Shown: positions 43,272 through 52,069, counted from the first letter of the stretch. The stretch is DNA of 64,000 nucleotides from Dehalococcoidia bacterium (GCA_022451965.1 JAKUNJ010000004.1:62001-126000); one strand, 5' to 3'. Notes: generated by a model from the sequence alone, not told the origin. Numbers and translations are program-made.

Positions 43272-43368
43272 ATTTTCCTCTGTACAAACCTTTTTTATAT
43301 TGGATATGATAATTTTCAAATGTTATATAAATAACCAATAGTAAACTATACTCAAATGGGGCATAATC

Positions 43369-44559
43369 ATGAAAATTAAATCAATTGAAGCCTTTGCCAT
43401 AGACTTAAAGCCTAATATAAAAACTAAACCTCGAGTACCCAAGTCAAAAGACCCCTATGATACTAGAGGAATGGTAAGTCCAATGAACAGATATCCTGGT
43501 ATTCCTAGATCTGAATGGAGTGCAGGATGGAAAAGGACAGCTTGTATTGTAAAAGGTGAAGATGGAACCTGGGGATTTGGTTTTACTCTTTATTCAGGAG
43601 TAACTGAATCAATAATCAATGATCACCTTGCAAAAATTCTTGTTGGAAAAGATTGTATGTCTACTGAAATGTTGTGGGACATAATGCAACAATCAACTAT
43701 CCCCTATGGAACATCTGGGTTATCAAGTTTTGCTATTAGTGCAGTTGATAATGCAATTTGGGATCTTAAGGGAAAGGTTTTACAAAGGCCCGTTTATGAA
43801 ATCATTGGAGGCCCACAAAAAGAAAAGATATTTTGTTATGCAAGTAATACGGAATTTAGTTATGGAACAAAAAATAGTATTGACTGGTTTTTAGAATTAG
43901 GATTTAAGGCAGTTAAGTTGTTCTTAAGGGAGGGACCAGAAAGTAATCTTGAGGGAATTAATAGGGCAGAAGCATTAGTTGCTTCTACAAGAGAACAAGT
44001 TGGAGACGATATTGAGATAGCAGTTGATGCATGGATGTCCTTAAATAATGAATATGCAGTTAGGCTTGCAGAGGCATTAAGGCCTTATAGAATTAAGTGG
44101 TTAGAGGACTATTTGAACCCTGAAAATCTTGATGGCTATCAAAACTTAAGAAATAGAATTCCTTGGCAAACTCTTGCTACTGGTGAACATTGGTATTCTA
44201 TTTATCCTTTTGCAGTTGCTGCAAGCAAGGGAATAGTTGATATATTTCAGCCAGATCTTAATTGGGTTGGAGGAATAACAGCAGGAATAAAGATATGTCA
44301 TATAGCAGAAGCTCATGGATTATCCGTTATTCCTCATGCAAGTACAAATTATCCTTATGGGCAACATCTTGCATTTTCTATGCCAGCTGTTCCATGGGCT
44401 GAAAGATCTGAAGGAGTTGCTCCTCCAGGGGTACCTTTAGAAGAGATGGTTTTGTTACCTGGAACACCTGTTATAAAAAATGGATATATAATTCCTTCTG
44501 ATGCTCCTGGTTTTGGATTAGAAATAACAGAAGAGTGGTTAAGAGATAGAGCAGTATAA
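43369..44559 (+). CDS. L-rhamnonate dehydratase-like enolase-superfamily enzyme
   Basis: 396-aa enzyme. Metal ligands Asp220 (AVDAWMSLN), Glu246 (WLEDYLNPEN) and Glu273 (ATGEHW) and the base His323 (IPHASTNYPYG) match rhamnonate dehydratase in spacing and flanking text, as do STIPYGTSGL and QPDLNWVGGITAGIKI. The reaction would convert L-rhamnonate or a related 6-deoxy/aldonic acid to the 2-keto-3-deoxy acid. The following gene is a matching aldolase. It is divergent from the enolase-MFS-dehydrogenase unit across 97 bp that includes an inverted TATTGG/CCAATA pair (43298-43303, 43335-43340). Confidence 0.82.
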   Translation: MKIKSIEAFAIDLKPNIKTKPRVPKSKDPYDTRGMVSPMNRYPGIPRSEWSAGWKRTACIVKGEDGTWGFGFTLYSGVTESIINDHLAKILVGKDCMSTEMLWDIMQQSTIPYGTSGLSSFAISAVDNAIWDLKGKVLQRPVYEIIGGPQKEKIFCYASNTEFSYGTKNSIDWFLELGFKAVKLFLREGPESNLEGINRAEALVASTREQVGDDIEIAVDAWMSLNNEYAVRLAEALRPYRIKWLEDYLNPENLDGYQNLRNRIPWQTLATGEHWYSIYPFAVAASKGIVDIFQPDLNWVGGITAGIKICHIAEAHGLSVIPHASTNYPYGQHLAFSMPAVPWAERSEGVAPPGVPLEEMVLLPGTPVIKNGYIIPSDAPGFGLEITEEWLRDRAV

Positions 44560-44635
44560 AAATAAATTTTAAAAAATTATGATATCTTTCTTAACTAACT
44601 TATTTATTTAAAAATAATTATGAAGGGTTAAAAAT

Positions 44636-45415
44636 ATGAATAAAATAAAAGAGAACTTAAGAGCTGGAAAAACAGTTGTTGGGACAGCTGGATCTCCATG
44701 GGTTGAGAATATGAGTATGTTGGCTGATACCGATTTAGACTTCATTCTTTTTGATACACAACATTCACCATATATGGTAAAAGAATTTATCCCAGCTATT
44801 GCATCTATGGCAGGTAAAAATGCTGCCCCAATGGTTAGAGTTAGTGCAAATCAACCAGACTTAATCTGTTTTGCATTAGACGCAGGGGCAAGAGGAATAG
44901 TTGTTCCTATGGTAAACACCAAAGAAGAAGCAGAAGCTATGGTAAGAGCATGCAAATATGCTCCTTTAGGGGATAGAAGTAACGCAGGAATTAGAGGAGA
45001 TTGGGGTATAGATATTGCAGAGTATACAACAAAAGAAAGATATCGAGAATATCTTGATATGTATAACGATGAGGTTGTAATTGCTCCAATGATAGAAACT
45101 CAACAAGCTATTGATAATATTGATGAAATTTTATCAGTCGATGGTGTAGATGTTTTATTAATTGGACCTTCCGATCTTTCTATAGAACTTGGTGTTTCTT
45201 TAGATTTTGAAGGTAGTGTATATGAAGAAAAAGGATTAGATATTATTGCTGAAGCTTGTAAGAAACATGGTGTTGTTCCTGGTATGTATTTTATCCCTCC
45301 AACTATGGATCCTAATTTCTTCGTTGAAAAAGGCTATAAATTCTTTACAATGCCATGGGGAACTTGGGCAAATAAAGGAATAAATAACGGATTAAGTTCT
45401 ATCAATCGAAAATAA
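44636..45415 (+). CDS. 2-keto-3-deoxy-acid aldolase, HpcH/HpaI family
   Basis: 259-aa class II pyruvate aldolase. His43 (FDTQHSPY), Arg68 (PMVRVSANQP), Glu154 (PMIETQQA) and Asp180 (IGPSDLS) correspond to catalytic base, pyruvate-binding Arg and metal ligands of HpaI/YfaU. The pairing with a rhamnonate-dehydratase-like gene mirrors the E. coli rhmD/rhmA (yfaW/yfaU) pair, which cleaves 2-keto-3-deoxy-L-rhamnonate to pyruvate and lactaldehyde. The 76-nt gap before it holds no gene, and AGGGTT lies near the ATG. Confidence 0.85.
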   Translation: MNKIKENLRAGKTVVGTAGSPWVENMSMLADTDLDFILFDTQHSPYMVKEFIPAIASMAGKNAAPMVRVSANQPDLICFALDAGARGIVVPMVNTKEEAEAMVRACKYAPLGDRSNAGIRGDWGIDIAEYTTKERYREYLDMYNDEVVIAPMIETQQAIDNIDEILSVDGVDVLLIGPSDLSIELGVSLDFEGSVYEEKGLDIIAEACKKHGVVPGMYFIPPTMDPNFFVEKGYKFFTMPWGTWANKGINNGLSSINRK

Positions 45416-45451
45416 TCCTTAAGATTAAGAATACATAAATGTATAAACCTG

Positions 45452-45487
45452 TACTCTTATCAATCAGTCAATAGATCGATAAGAGTA
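45452..45487 (+). promoter_or_regulatory. Stem-loop upstream of the DEAD-box helicase gene
   Basis: TACTCTTATC at 45452-45461 pairs with GATAAGAGTA at 45478-45487. The stem continues past one A-C mismatch with ATC/GAT, leaving an 8-nt loop. No T tract follows in either direction, so it is not a typical terminator and may instead be part of a structured 5' leader or an operator. Confidence 0.5.
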
Positions 45488-45497
45488 TAGAATTGAT

Positions 45498-45519
45498 GTT
45501 GGTGATACTTTTTACCAAC
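45498..45519 (+). promoter_or_regulatory. Hairpin occluding the helicase translation start
   Basis: GTTGGT (45498-45503) can pair with ACCAAC (45514-45519), ending 5 nt before the ATG at 45525. No Shine-Dalgarno is visible there. The position would let folding affect initiation of the helicase gene. Confidence 0.4.
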
Positions 45520-45524
45520 AATTT

Positions 45525-46727
45525 ATGCAGTCTTTTTACGAATATAATTTATCTGATAATCTAAACAAATCATTAAAAGCTTTAGGTTTTAAAAATCCCA
45601 CTGAGATTCAATCTAAAACTATTCCTATTGCCTTGAAGCGTCATGATATTCTTGCCAGTGCTGAGACTGGTTCAGGGAAAACAGCAGCGTATCTTATACC
45701 TTTAATTCATCATATTTCTACATTAGGAAATATTTCAGGATTAATATTAACTCCAACTAGAGAATTAGCTCAACAAGTTACTGATGTTTCGAAATCTCTT
45801 GTTGGCTATAAGAGTAAAATAGAAACGGCATTAATTGTTGGCGGAGCCAGTATGAATAATCAGCTTAGACAACTTAAGAAAAGGCCTAAAATTATAGTAG
45901 GAACTCCAGGAAGAATAAATGACCATCTAGAAAAAAGAACTCTAAACCTTAAGTATTTTAATTTCTTTGTTCTTGATGAAGCTGACAGAATGCTTGATAT
46001 GGGCTTTGAAGATCAAGTAGAAAAGATCATTAGATTTTTGCCTTCCAAAAGACAAACATTATTATTTTCAGCGACTCTTCCAAAAGAAATAATTAAATTA
46101 TCTTCAAAATATTTAAATAATCCTAAAAGAGCAGACGTAAAAGAAAATAACGTAATAAAAACTCAGATAAAACAAAAAATACTAAATACTAAAACTGAGC
46201 TCAAATATAATCAATTAGTTGATGAAATAGCACTTAGAAAAGGTTCAATACTTATATTTGTAAGAACAAAATATTCAACAGAAAAATTGAAAAAACGTCT
46301 TATGAAAGATACTGTTAAAAGCTCAGCACTTCATGGAGATCTTAGGCAAAATAAAAGAAGTAGAATATTGAAAGATTTTAGAGATGATAAATTTAGAATA
46401 TTAATCGCTACAGATATTGCTTCAAGAGGCCTAGATGTACCTCATATAGAACATGTAATAAATTATGATTTACCACAAGTTCCTGAAGATTTCATACATA
46501 GAATTGGAAGAACAGCTAGAGCAGGCTCAGTGGGAGAAGCTGTAAGCTTTATTACTCCTAATGATAAAAGAATGTGGAAATCTATAGAAAATCTAATGGA
46601 AGAATTAAAGAATCCTGAGCAAGTTCCAGATAATAAAAAAGTAGGTCAAAAAGAATTTAAGAAAAGAAACAGGAACAGAAAAAGAAATTCTAAATCAAGA
46701 AAATATTATCAAAAATCCAGAAAATGA
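45525..46727 (+). CDS. DEAD-box RNA helicase (RhlE-like)
   Basis: 400-aa ATP-dependent RNA helicase. The motifs are in order: Q motif (GFKNPTEIQ), Walker A ASAETGSGKTAA, PTRELAQQ, GTPGR, DEAD as LDEADRMLDMGF, SAT as LLFSATLP, then DIASRGLDVPH and HRIGRTARAG in the second RecA domain. The C-terminus is a short, very basic tail (KKRNRNRKRNSKSRK) for RNA binding. Likely roles are ribosome assembly and cold-stress RNA unwinding. Single gene, preceded by two stem-loops. Confidence 0.96.
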   Translation: MQSFYEYNLSDNLNKSLKALGFKNPTEIQSKTIPIALKRHDILASAETGSGKTAAYLIPLIHHISTLGNISGLILTPTRELAQQVTDVSKSLVGYKSKIETALIVGGASMNNQLRQLKKRPKIIVGTPGRINDHLEKRTLNLKYFNFFVLDEADRMLDMGFEDQVEKIIRFLPSKRQTLLFSATLPKEIIKLSSKYLNNPKRADVKENNVIKTQIKQKILNTKTELKYNQLVDEIALRKGSILIFVRTKYSTEKLKKRLMKDTVKSSALHGDLRQNKRSRILKDFRDDKFRILIATDIASRGLDVPHIEHVINYDLPQVPEDFIHRIGRTARAGSVGEAVSFITPNDKRMWKSIENLMEELKNPEQVPDNKKVGQKEFKKRNRNRKRNSKSRKYYQKSRK

Positions 46728-46732
46728 TATTT

Positions 46733-46809
46733 TGGTACCCCGTACCGGATTTGAACCGGTGATCTCCTGCGTGAAAGGCAGGCGTGTTAGGCCACTACAC
46801 CAACGGGGC
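46733..46809 (-). tRNA. tRNA-Glu (anticodon UUC)
   Basis: Read on the minus strand it begins GCCCCGTTGGTGTAGTGGCC, has an anticodon stem CCTGC/GCAGG with loop CTTTCAC (anticodon TTC), a T-arm ACCGG TTCAAAT CCGGT, and ACGGGGT pairing with the 5' end through a terminal G-U, followed by A and an encoded CCA. It lies 5 nt after the argC stop on the same strand. Confidence 0.95.
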
Positions 46810-46814
46810 ATACG

Positions 46815-47831
46815 TTATGGGTAAACAGGTAAGGCACCTATTCCCAAAGTTTCTTCAAAACCTTGCATTAGATTCATGTTTTGAATTGCGGCTCCTGCTG
46901 AACCCTTAACCAAATTATCTAGAGCACTAATTACTACCAAAGTGTTAGTATCCTTTCTAACATAAGGATACAAATAAACAAAATTAGAACCCCAAGTATG
47001 CTTTGTTGCAGGAGGTTCACTTACTATTTTAATGAATGGTTCGTTTTTGTAAAATTCTTTATATAGCTCAACTACTTCATTTTCACCTAAATCTTTTTTC
47101 AAAGATCCATAATTAGTGCCTAAAATCCCTCTTGTCATAGATACTAAATGAGGTGTGAATAAAACTTTTACTTTATTTTCACCTAATAAATTAAGTTCTT
47201 GAGCTATTTCAGGTTGATGCCTGTGCCCCTTAGTTCCATAAGCGGCGCAATTATCATTTAGTTCTGAAAACCCAAAAGCTTCTTTAGCTGTTCTTCCTGC
47301 ACCAGAAATTCCAGTTTTTGAATCTACTATAATTAATTCTTCCACTAAATCATTTTGTACTGCTGGAGCCATAGATAGTATTCCGCCTGTAGGAAAACAT
47401 CCTGGATTGGCTACTAATTTACTATTTTTGATTTCGTTTCTATGTAGTTCCGGTAATCCATAGGTTGCTTGAGAAATTAATTCTGGCTTTGGATGCTTGA
47501 TATCATACCACTCTTCATATGTATCGAGATCCTTTAGTCTAAAATCGGCTGATATATCAATTGAAGGAATACCACTATCAACATATTGAGATAGTTTTTC
47601 AGCGCTTGCTGCGTGGGGTAATGCTGAAAATACGAAGTCAACATTATCGCTAAGTTCTTCTTGTATTTTTATATTTATTTTTTCAAGATGAGGAAAAACT
47701 TCATCAAGATATTTCCCAGCCTTACTTCTTCCAGTTGCTGAAACTAGATTTAATTCTGGATGAGAATATACAAGCCTAGCAATTTCAGAACCTGCATATC
47801 CAGTTATATTTATGATGCCAACGTTTAACAT
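46815..47831 (-). CDS. argC: N-acetyl-gamma-glutamyl-phosphate reductase
   Basis: 338-aa NADP-dependent reductase of arginine biosynthesis, third step from glutamate. GITGYAGSE-like start appears as NITGYAGSEIARL (residues 8-20), catalytic Cys145 in ANPGCFPTG, and KTGISGAGR and GTKGHRHQPEI follow as in the family. No other arg gene is adjacent; instead tRNA-Glu follows by 5 nt and is likely on the same transcript. Full length. Confidence 0.96.
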   Translation of the reverse strand: MLNVGIINITGYAGSEIARLVYSHPELNLVSATGRSKAGKYLDEVFPHLEKINIKIQEELSDNVDFVFSALPHAASAEKLSQYVDSGIPSIDISADFRLKDLDTYEEWYDIKHPKPELISQATYGLPELHRNEIKNSKLVANPGCFPTGGILSMAPAVQNDLVEELIIVDSKTGISGAGRTAKEAFGFSELNDNCAAYGTKGHRHQPEIAQELNLLGENKVKVLFTPHLVSMTRGILGTNYGSLKKDLGENEVVELYKEFYKNEPFIKIVSEPPATKHTWGSNFVYLYPYVRKDTNTLVVISALDNLVKGSAGAAIQNMNLMQGFEETLGIGALPVYP

Positions 47832-47894
47832 TACTATTTTTTTTTTGTAAAACTTAATCTTATCTTAAATTCTCATAGTATTTTACATAAATAA

Positions 47895-47921
47895 TTTCTC
47901 GAGAAAGAGTAAAAACACTCT
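47895..47921 (-). other. Overlapping inverted repeats downstream of nth
   Basis: A 12-bp palindrome TTTCTCGAGAAA (47895-47906) abuts AGAGT-N6-ACTCT (47906-47910 and 47917-47921). They lie between the nth stop and the argC start, in a 93-bp gap that separates two transcription units. There is no clear T run, so a terminator call is weak; an operator for argC is an alternative. Confidence 0.3.
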
Positions 47922-47924
47922 GTG

Positions 47925-48578
47925 CTATGGTTTATTAGCCTTGAATGGTTTTTTTCTATTTGGATAACAAGTTCGACATATATTGCATTTTGTTCCATCA
48001 CATCCTTTAGCAGTACAGTGAGATCTGCCATAGAATATAATCTGTAAATGAAGTTTATTCCAACTTTTTTTAGGGAAAATCTTTTTTAAGTCATTCTCAG
48101 TCTGTATGACATTTTTACCATTAGTAAGTCCCCATCTTTGCGCTAAACGATGTATATGGGTATCCACAGGAAAGGCTGGATGACCAAATCCTTGTGACAT
48201 TACGACACTTGCCGTTTTATGACCAACTCCGGGTAATTTTTCTAGCTCTAAAAAACTTTCAGGAACTTTTTTATTATGTCTTTCTACAATTATTCTTGAA
48301 AGCTTAGAAATATTTTTTGATTTTTGTGGTGCTAAACCGCAAGATCGAATTATAGAAAAAATTTTTTCTGTTGGTAATTTCATCATTTGTTCAGGATTAT
48401 TTGCTTTCGAAAAAAGATTTGGAGTTACCTTATTAACTCGTTCATCTGTACACTGAGCACTTAATAATACTGCGATTAGTAGCTCAAATTTATTTTCATG
48501 ATTTAAGGGAATAGGTACTTCTGGATATATCTTATCTAGTTCAGTGGTTATAAAAAAAGCTCTATCTTTTTTTAGCAT
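47925..48578 (-). CDS. nth: Endonuclease III (DNA glycosylase/AP lyase)
   Basis: 217-aa base-excision repair enzyme for oxidised pyrimidines. Helix-hairpin-helix LPGVGHKTAS with catalytic Lys121, and Asp139 in FPVDTHIHR. A C-terminal cysteine cluster is present (Cys188, 193, 198, 201, 204), but the spacing differs from the usual C-x6-C-x2-C-x5-C: positions matching the first, third and fourth ligands exist, the second does not. A [4Fe-4S] cluster with an altered ligand is possible. Last gene of the lipA-rsmI-metG-polyprenyl synthase-nth run (18-nt gap). Confidence 0.95.
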   Translation of the reverse strand: MLKKDRAFFITTELDKIYPEVPIPLNHENKFELLIAVLLSAQCTDERVNKVTPNLFSKANNPEQMMKLPTEKIFSIIRSCGLAPQKSKNISKLSRIIVERHNKKVPESFLELEKLPGVGHKTASVVMSQGFGHPAFPVDTHIHRLAQRWGLTNGKNVIQTENDLKKIFPKKSWNKLHLQIIFYGRSHCTAKGCDGTKCNICRTCYPNRKKPFKANKP

Positions 48579-48596
48579 AATAATTTCTTCCTAGAG

Positions 48597-49586
48597 TTAT
48601 TTTTCTCTATCCTTAGAACTTATAGCTAAATTAATTAAGGAATCTTTATAAATATTATTATTTTTCAAAGAGGATATATTTTCTATAGATCTGTCAATAA
48701 GTTTTGAAGCTTCTAATTTAGCTTCTTCAACATATCCTTCTTTAGTAATTTTTTTTACTAAAATATCAACTTCTTCATTCCTGTTTTCTTCCTTTAATTC
48801 AAACAGATTTATAACTTCTTTTTTTATTTTCTCATTTTTTTTACTTGCAATTATAGATGGTAATGTCATTACTCCGTTTTTTAGGTCATTTCCTACGGGT
48901 TTCCCCATTTTTTTCTCATCTCCTTCAAAATCTAAAGCATCATCATAGATTTGAAATCCTAATCCTAGGTTTTTTCCGAATTGATAAACATTATTTATAT
49001 CTTCTTCTAGAGCTCCTCCTAGTAATGCTCCACTCATTGATGATGTAGCAAAAAGAGATCCTGTTTTCTTAAAAATAATATCTAAGTAGTTATTGATATC
49101 TAATTCAATATTAAATTTATTTTCAATTTCTTTTAATTGTCCCTTTGCAAGATCTGAAATAGTGGATGCAAATTGTTTTATTAGTCTTATAGATTGTGTA
49201 TCACAAACATATTCAGCACTTGTTGCAAAAAGAAAATCACCAACTAAAACTGCTATGTGGGGTCCCCATATATTCGATGCAGTTTTTTCACCTCTTCGAG
49301 TATCAGCAAAGTCTACTGTATCATCATGAACGAGCGTAGCAATATGCAGAAGCTCAACTGCAGTAGACATTTTTATAACTTTTTCATCTACATCTTCTTG
49401 CCATAATTTTGAACAAACTATTGTTAGAGCAGGTCTTAGTTGTTTACCAGGAATACTAAGTACGTGATCAATAATGTTCTCATTTAAGTTTGATTGAGAA
49501 GTATGACTTTCAGAAATTTTATTTAATTCAAGCATTACCATTAGTAATTCATTATTTGATAACGAAACTAATTGATTACTACTCAT
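48597..49586 (-). CDS. Polyprenyl diphosphate synthase
   Basis: 329-aa all-helical trans-prenyltransferase that lengthens allylic diphosphates for quinone side chains or cell-wall carriers. First Asp-rich motif DDTVD at 88-92 (LVHDDTVDFADTRRG) and second DDALD (QIYDDALDFEGD), with GKQLRPAL for IPP binding. Residues before the first motif (Ala-Thr-Leu) are small, compatible with a long-chain (C35-C50) product. Overlaps metG by 8 bp. Confidence 0.92.
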   Translation of the reverse strand: MSSNQLVSLSNNELLMVMLELNKISESHTSQSNLNENIIDHVLSIPGKQLRPALTIVCSKLWQEDVDEKVIKMSTAVELLHIATLVHDDTVDFADTRRGEKTASNIWGPHIAVLVGDFLFATSAEYVCDTQSIRLIKQFASTISDLAKGQLKEIENKFNIELDINNYLDIIFKKTGSLFATSSMSGALLGGALEEDINNVYQFGKNLGLGFQIYDDALDFEGDEKKMGKPVGNDLKNGVMTLPSIIASKKNEKIKKEVINLFELKEENRNEEVDILVKKITKEGYVEEAKLEASKLIDRSIENISSLKNNNIYKDSLINLAISSKDREK

Positions 49587-51246
49587 CTAACATCATCCCA
49601 TTTTCTTGTAGCACTTTTTCTTCCTCTAATTTTTCGAATAATGGAGTTGGTTTATCAAACTTATCTCCTGAAATTGGAAGTATTAAGTTCCAATTATTTT
49701 TTTTCTCATTAAATATTACTTTTTGAAGCCTTACGGCTGAGTTTGGAAGAAAAGGTTCAAGCATGGAGCTTAAAGCGCTTATTATAATCATTGATTGACC
49801 TAAAACTTCACCTGCAGATTTTTTATCTTCCTTTATTTTTTTCCAAGGCTCATTTTTGTCTAAATATTGATTCCCAAATCTAGCTAAATTCATTAATTTA
49901 TTTAAGCTTTCTCTAAATTTTCTTTTTGAAATTGATTCACCGACTTCTTCTAAGGCTTTTTCTGACTTTTCAATTATTTCTTTTGTTTCTGATGAGTTTG
50001 TATCAAAATATGGAACTTCTCCATCAAAATTTCTATGAGACATTGTTAATACTCTATGTATAAAGTTTCCAAGAGTCGCAACAAGTTCATTATTATTTGA
50101 AGCTACATATCCTTCCCATGTAAAATCTGAGTCAGAGGTTTCAGGCATTATTGAAGTTAGATAATATCTTAATGAATCAGAGGAGTATTTTTCTAGAAAA
50201 TCTGGCAACCAAACTGCCCAATTACTACTCTTAGAAAATTCCCTTCCTGCGAAATTAAGATATTCATTTGCTACAACATCTGTTGGCAAGTTTTTGTCTC
50301 CAATTCCCAGTAATATAGCCGGCAAAATTATAGTATGGAATGGAATATTATCTTTGCCTTGAAAATAATAAGATTCTGAATCTTCATTTTCCCAAAAATC
50401 CTTCCATTGATCAGGATTTTCAGTTTTACTAAAGAGCTCAACGGTAGCAGTTAGATAGCCTAATACAGCTTCAAACCAAACATATATTTTTTTATCATCC
50501 CATCCTTCAACGGGAATATCAATACCCCATGATAAATCTCTAGTTATTGCTCTATCTCTTAGCCCTTCATTTATAAATGATAGACTTTGGTTTTTGACAT
50601 TTTGTCTCCATCCTTCTCTTGTATTTATCCATTTTTTTATTTTTGATTCCATTTGACTTAACTTAAGAAAATAATGAGAAGTTTTTCTAAATTCAGGTAT
50701 TGATCCATCTCTTTTTGATCTAATATTTTTTAGATCACTTGGATCAAGAGTTTTGCCACATTTTTCGCATTGATCTCCTCGAGCCCTTTCATTATCTCCG
50801 CAAGGACATACACCTTCAACTAATCTATCGCTCAGAAATATATTTTCAGTAATTGAATAAGGCATTAGCTGTTCTCTAATTTCTAGTAATTCTTTAGCTA
50901 ACAAATCAGAAAATATATTCTTTACAATTTCCATGTGATTATCGGTATGTGTATTTGTATATAAATCATACTGAAAATTCATATCTTTTAAGCTTCTAGA
51001 CCATATGTCATGATATTTTGAAGAGATTTCTTCAGGTGAAACTCCTAAATCATTTGCTAAAAGCGTTACAGGTGTTCCATGCATATCAGAACCTGAAACC
51101 ATAGCCACATTATTACCAATTAATCTGTTGTATCTTGCAAAAATATCTGCAGGAATACTCATCCCTGCTATATGCCCAAGATGAGGTGGACCATTTACAT
51201 AAGGCCAAGCAACACAAACTAATATATTTTTTTGTTTATTTACCAT
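49579..51246 (-). CDS. metG: Methionyl-tRNA synthetase
   Basis: 555-aa class I synthetase. The HIGH signature is HLGH at 22-25 (PYVNGPPHLGHIAGM), the KMSKS loop is FSKSS in GREFSKSSNWAVW, and a zinc knuckle is visible in CPCGDNERARGDQCEKCGKT with four Cys. The C-terminal anticodon-binding helices include WKKIKEDKKSAGEVL. It has no C-terminal dimerisation (Trbp111) extension. It overlaps rsmI by 11 bp and the polyprenyl synthase by 8 bp. Confidence 0.96.
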   Translation of the reverse strand: MVNKQKNILVCVAWPYVNGPPHLGHIAGMSIPADIFARYNRLIGNNVAMVSGSDMHGTPVTLLANDLGVSPEEISSKYHDIWSRSLKDMNFQYDLYTNTHTDNHMEIVKNIFSDLLAKELLEIREQLMPYSITENIFLSDRLVEGVCPCGDNERARGDQCEKCGKTLDPSDLKNIRSKRDGSIPEFRKTSHYFLKLSQMESKIKKWINTREGWRQNVKNQSLSFINEGLRDRAITRDLSWGIDIPVEGWDDKKIYVWFEAVLGYLTATVELFSKTENPDQWKDFWENEDSESYYFQGKDNIPFHTIILPAILLGIGDKNLPTDVVANEYLNFAGREFSKSSNWAVWLPDFLEKYSSDSLRYYLTSIMPETSDSDFTWEGYVASNNNELVATLGNFIHRVLTMSHRNFDGEVPYFDTNSSETKEIIEKSEKALEEVGESISKRKFRESLNKLMNLARFGNQYLDKNEPWKKIKEDKKSAGEVLGQSMIIISALSSMLEPFLPNSAVRLQKVIFNEKKNNWNLILPISGDKFDKPTPLFEKLEEEKVLQENGMMLDE

Positions 51247-52066
51247 TTTGATTTTTTATATCCAGCCATCTGTCATAAAAAAAGCTTTTTTTAGTTTTAG
51301 TTAATTCAGACAATAAGTCTAGTAATTTTTTACCTTTAATACCTTTTTCATACCCATCAATTAAAATTTTATCGTATTTCTTAGTAAATGAATTGCTAAT
51401 TTTATTATTTTCATTCTTGAAAATAATTACGAACTCTCCTTTTTCATTACTGAATTTCTTGATTGCATCATCTACATGACCTTGAAATATAGTCTCATAA
51501 ATTTTAGTCATTTCTTTTGCAACAAATATTTCACTAATATTCAACTTATCTCTAATGAATCTAAATGTATTTATAATTCTTCTTGGAGATTCAAATATAA
51601 CAATAGGATTATTAGAATTCGAAAATTGTTCTAAGTAGCTCAACTTTTGTTTATCATTTTTGGGTAAAAAACCTAAAAATGAAAATCCAATTGATTCCAG
51701 TCCAGATACTGAAAAAGCTGATGTTACTGAAGATACACCAGGAATTGGAATAATTTCGTGATTATTCTCTCTTGCTATTTTTACAAATTCTCCAGCAGGA
51801 TCAGAAACACCTGGTGATCCTGCATCTGTCAAGAAACCTATATCATTATTGGAGATTAGTTTTTCAAATTTATTTTTGTTTAGTTCTTTTTTTGAAGTGT
51901 ATATTGGTATTAATAAGGTAGAAATATCAAACTTTTTCATCAGTTTGCTACTTATTCTTGTATCTTCAGAAAAAACATAATCTAAATTTTTCAATATACC
52001 TATAGCTCTAATAGTGATATCCTCTAAGTTACCTATAGGAGAACCAATTATGTATAGTTTAGACAA
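51236..52066 (-). CDS. rsmI: 16S rRNA (cytidine1402-2'-O)-methyltransferase
   Basis: 276-aa SAM-dependent tetrapyrrole-methylase-fold enzyme. The start is IIGSPIGNLEDITIRAI, followed by EDTRISSKLMKK, FLTDAGSPGVSDPAG and IPGVSSVTSAFSVSGL, all RsmI hallmarks. RsmI modifies C1402 in the ribosomal decoding centre. It follows lipA by 3 nt. The C-terminal helical region is lysine-rich and in line with family length. Confidence 0.95.
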   Translation of the reverse strand: MSKLYIIGSPIGNLEDITIRAIGILKNLDYVFSEDTRISSKLMKKFDISTLLIPIYTSKKELNKNKFEKLISNNDIGFLTDAGSPGVSDPAGEFVKIARENNHEIIPIPGVSSVTSAFSVSGLESIGFSFLGFLPKNDKQKLSYLEQFSNSNNPIVIFESPRRIINTFRFIRDKLNISEIFVAKEMTKIYETIFQGHVDDAIKKFSNEKGEFVIIFKNENNKISNSFTKKYDKILIDGYEKGIKGKKLLDLLSELTKTKKSFFYDRWLDIKNQNGK

Positions 52067-52069
52067 AAT

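Noticed and set aside
45452-45487. Terminator for the aldolase gene
   Set aside because: The stem is good but no T run follows on either strand.
48857-49726. Plus-strand ORFs of 63-78 codons over the polyprenyl synthase and metG genes
   Set aside because: They run antisense to clear enzymes and encode no recognisable domain; AT-rich shadow frames.
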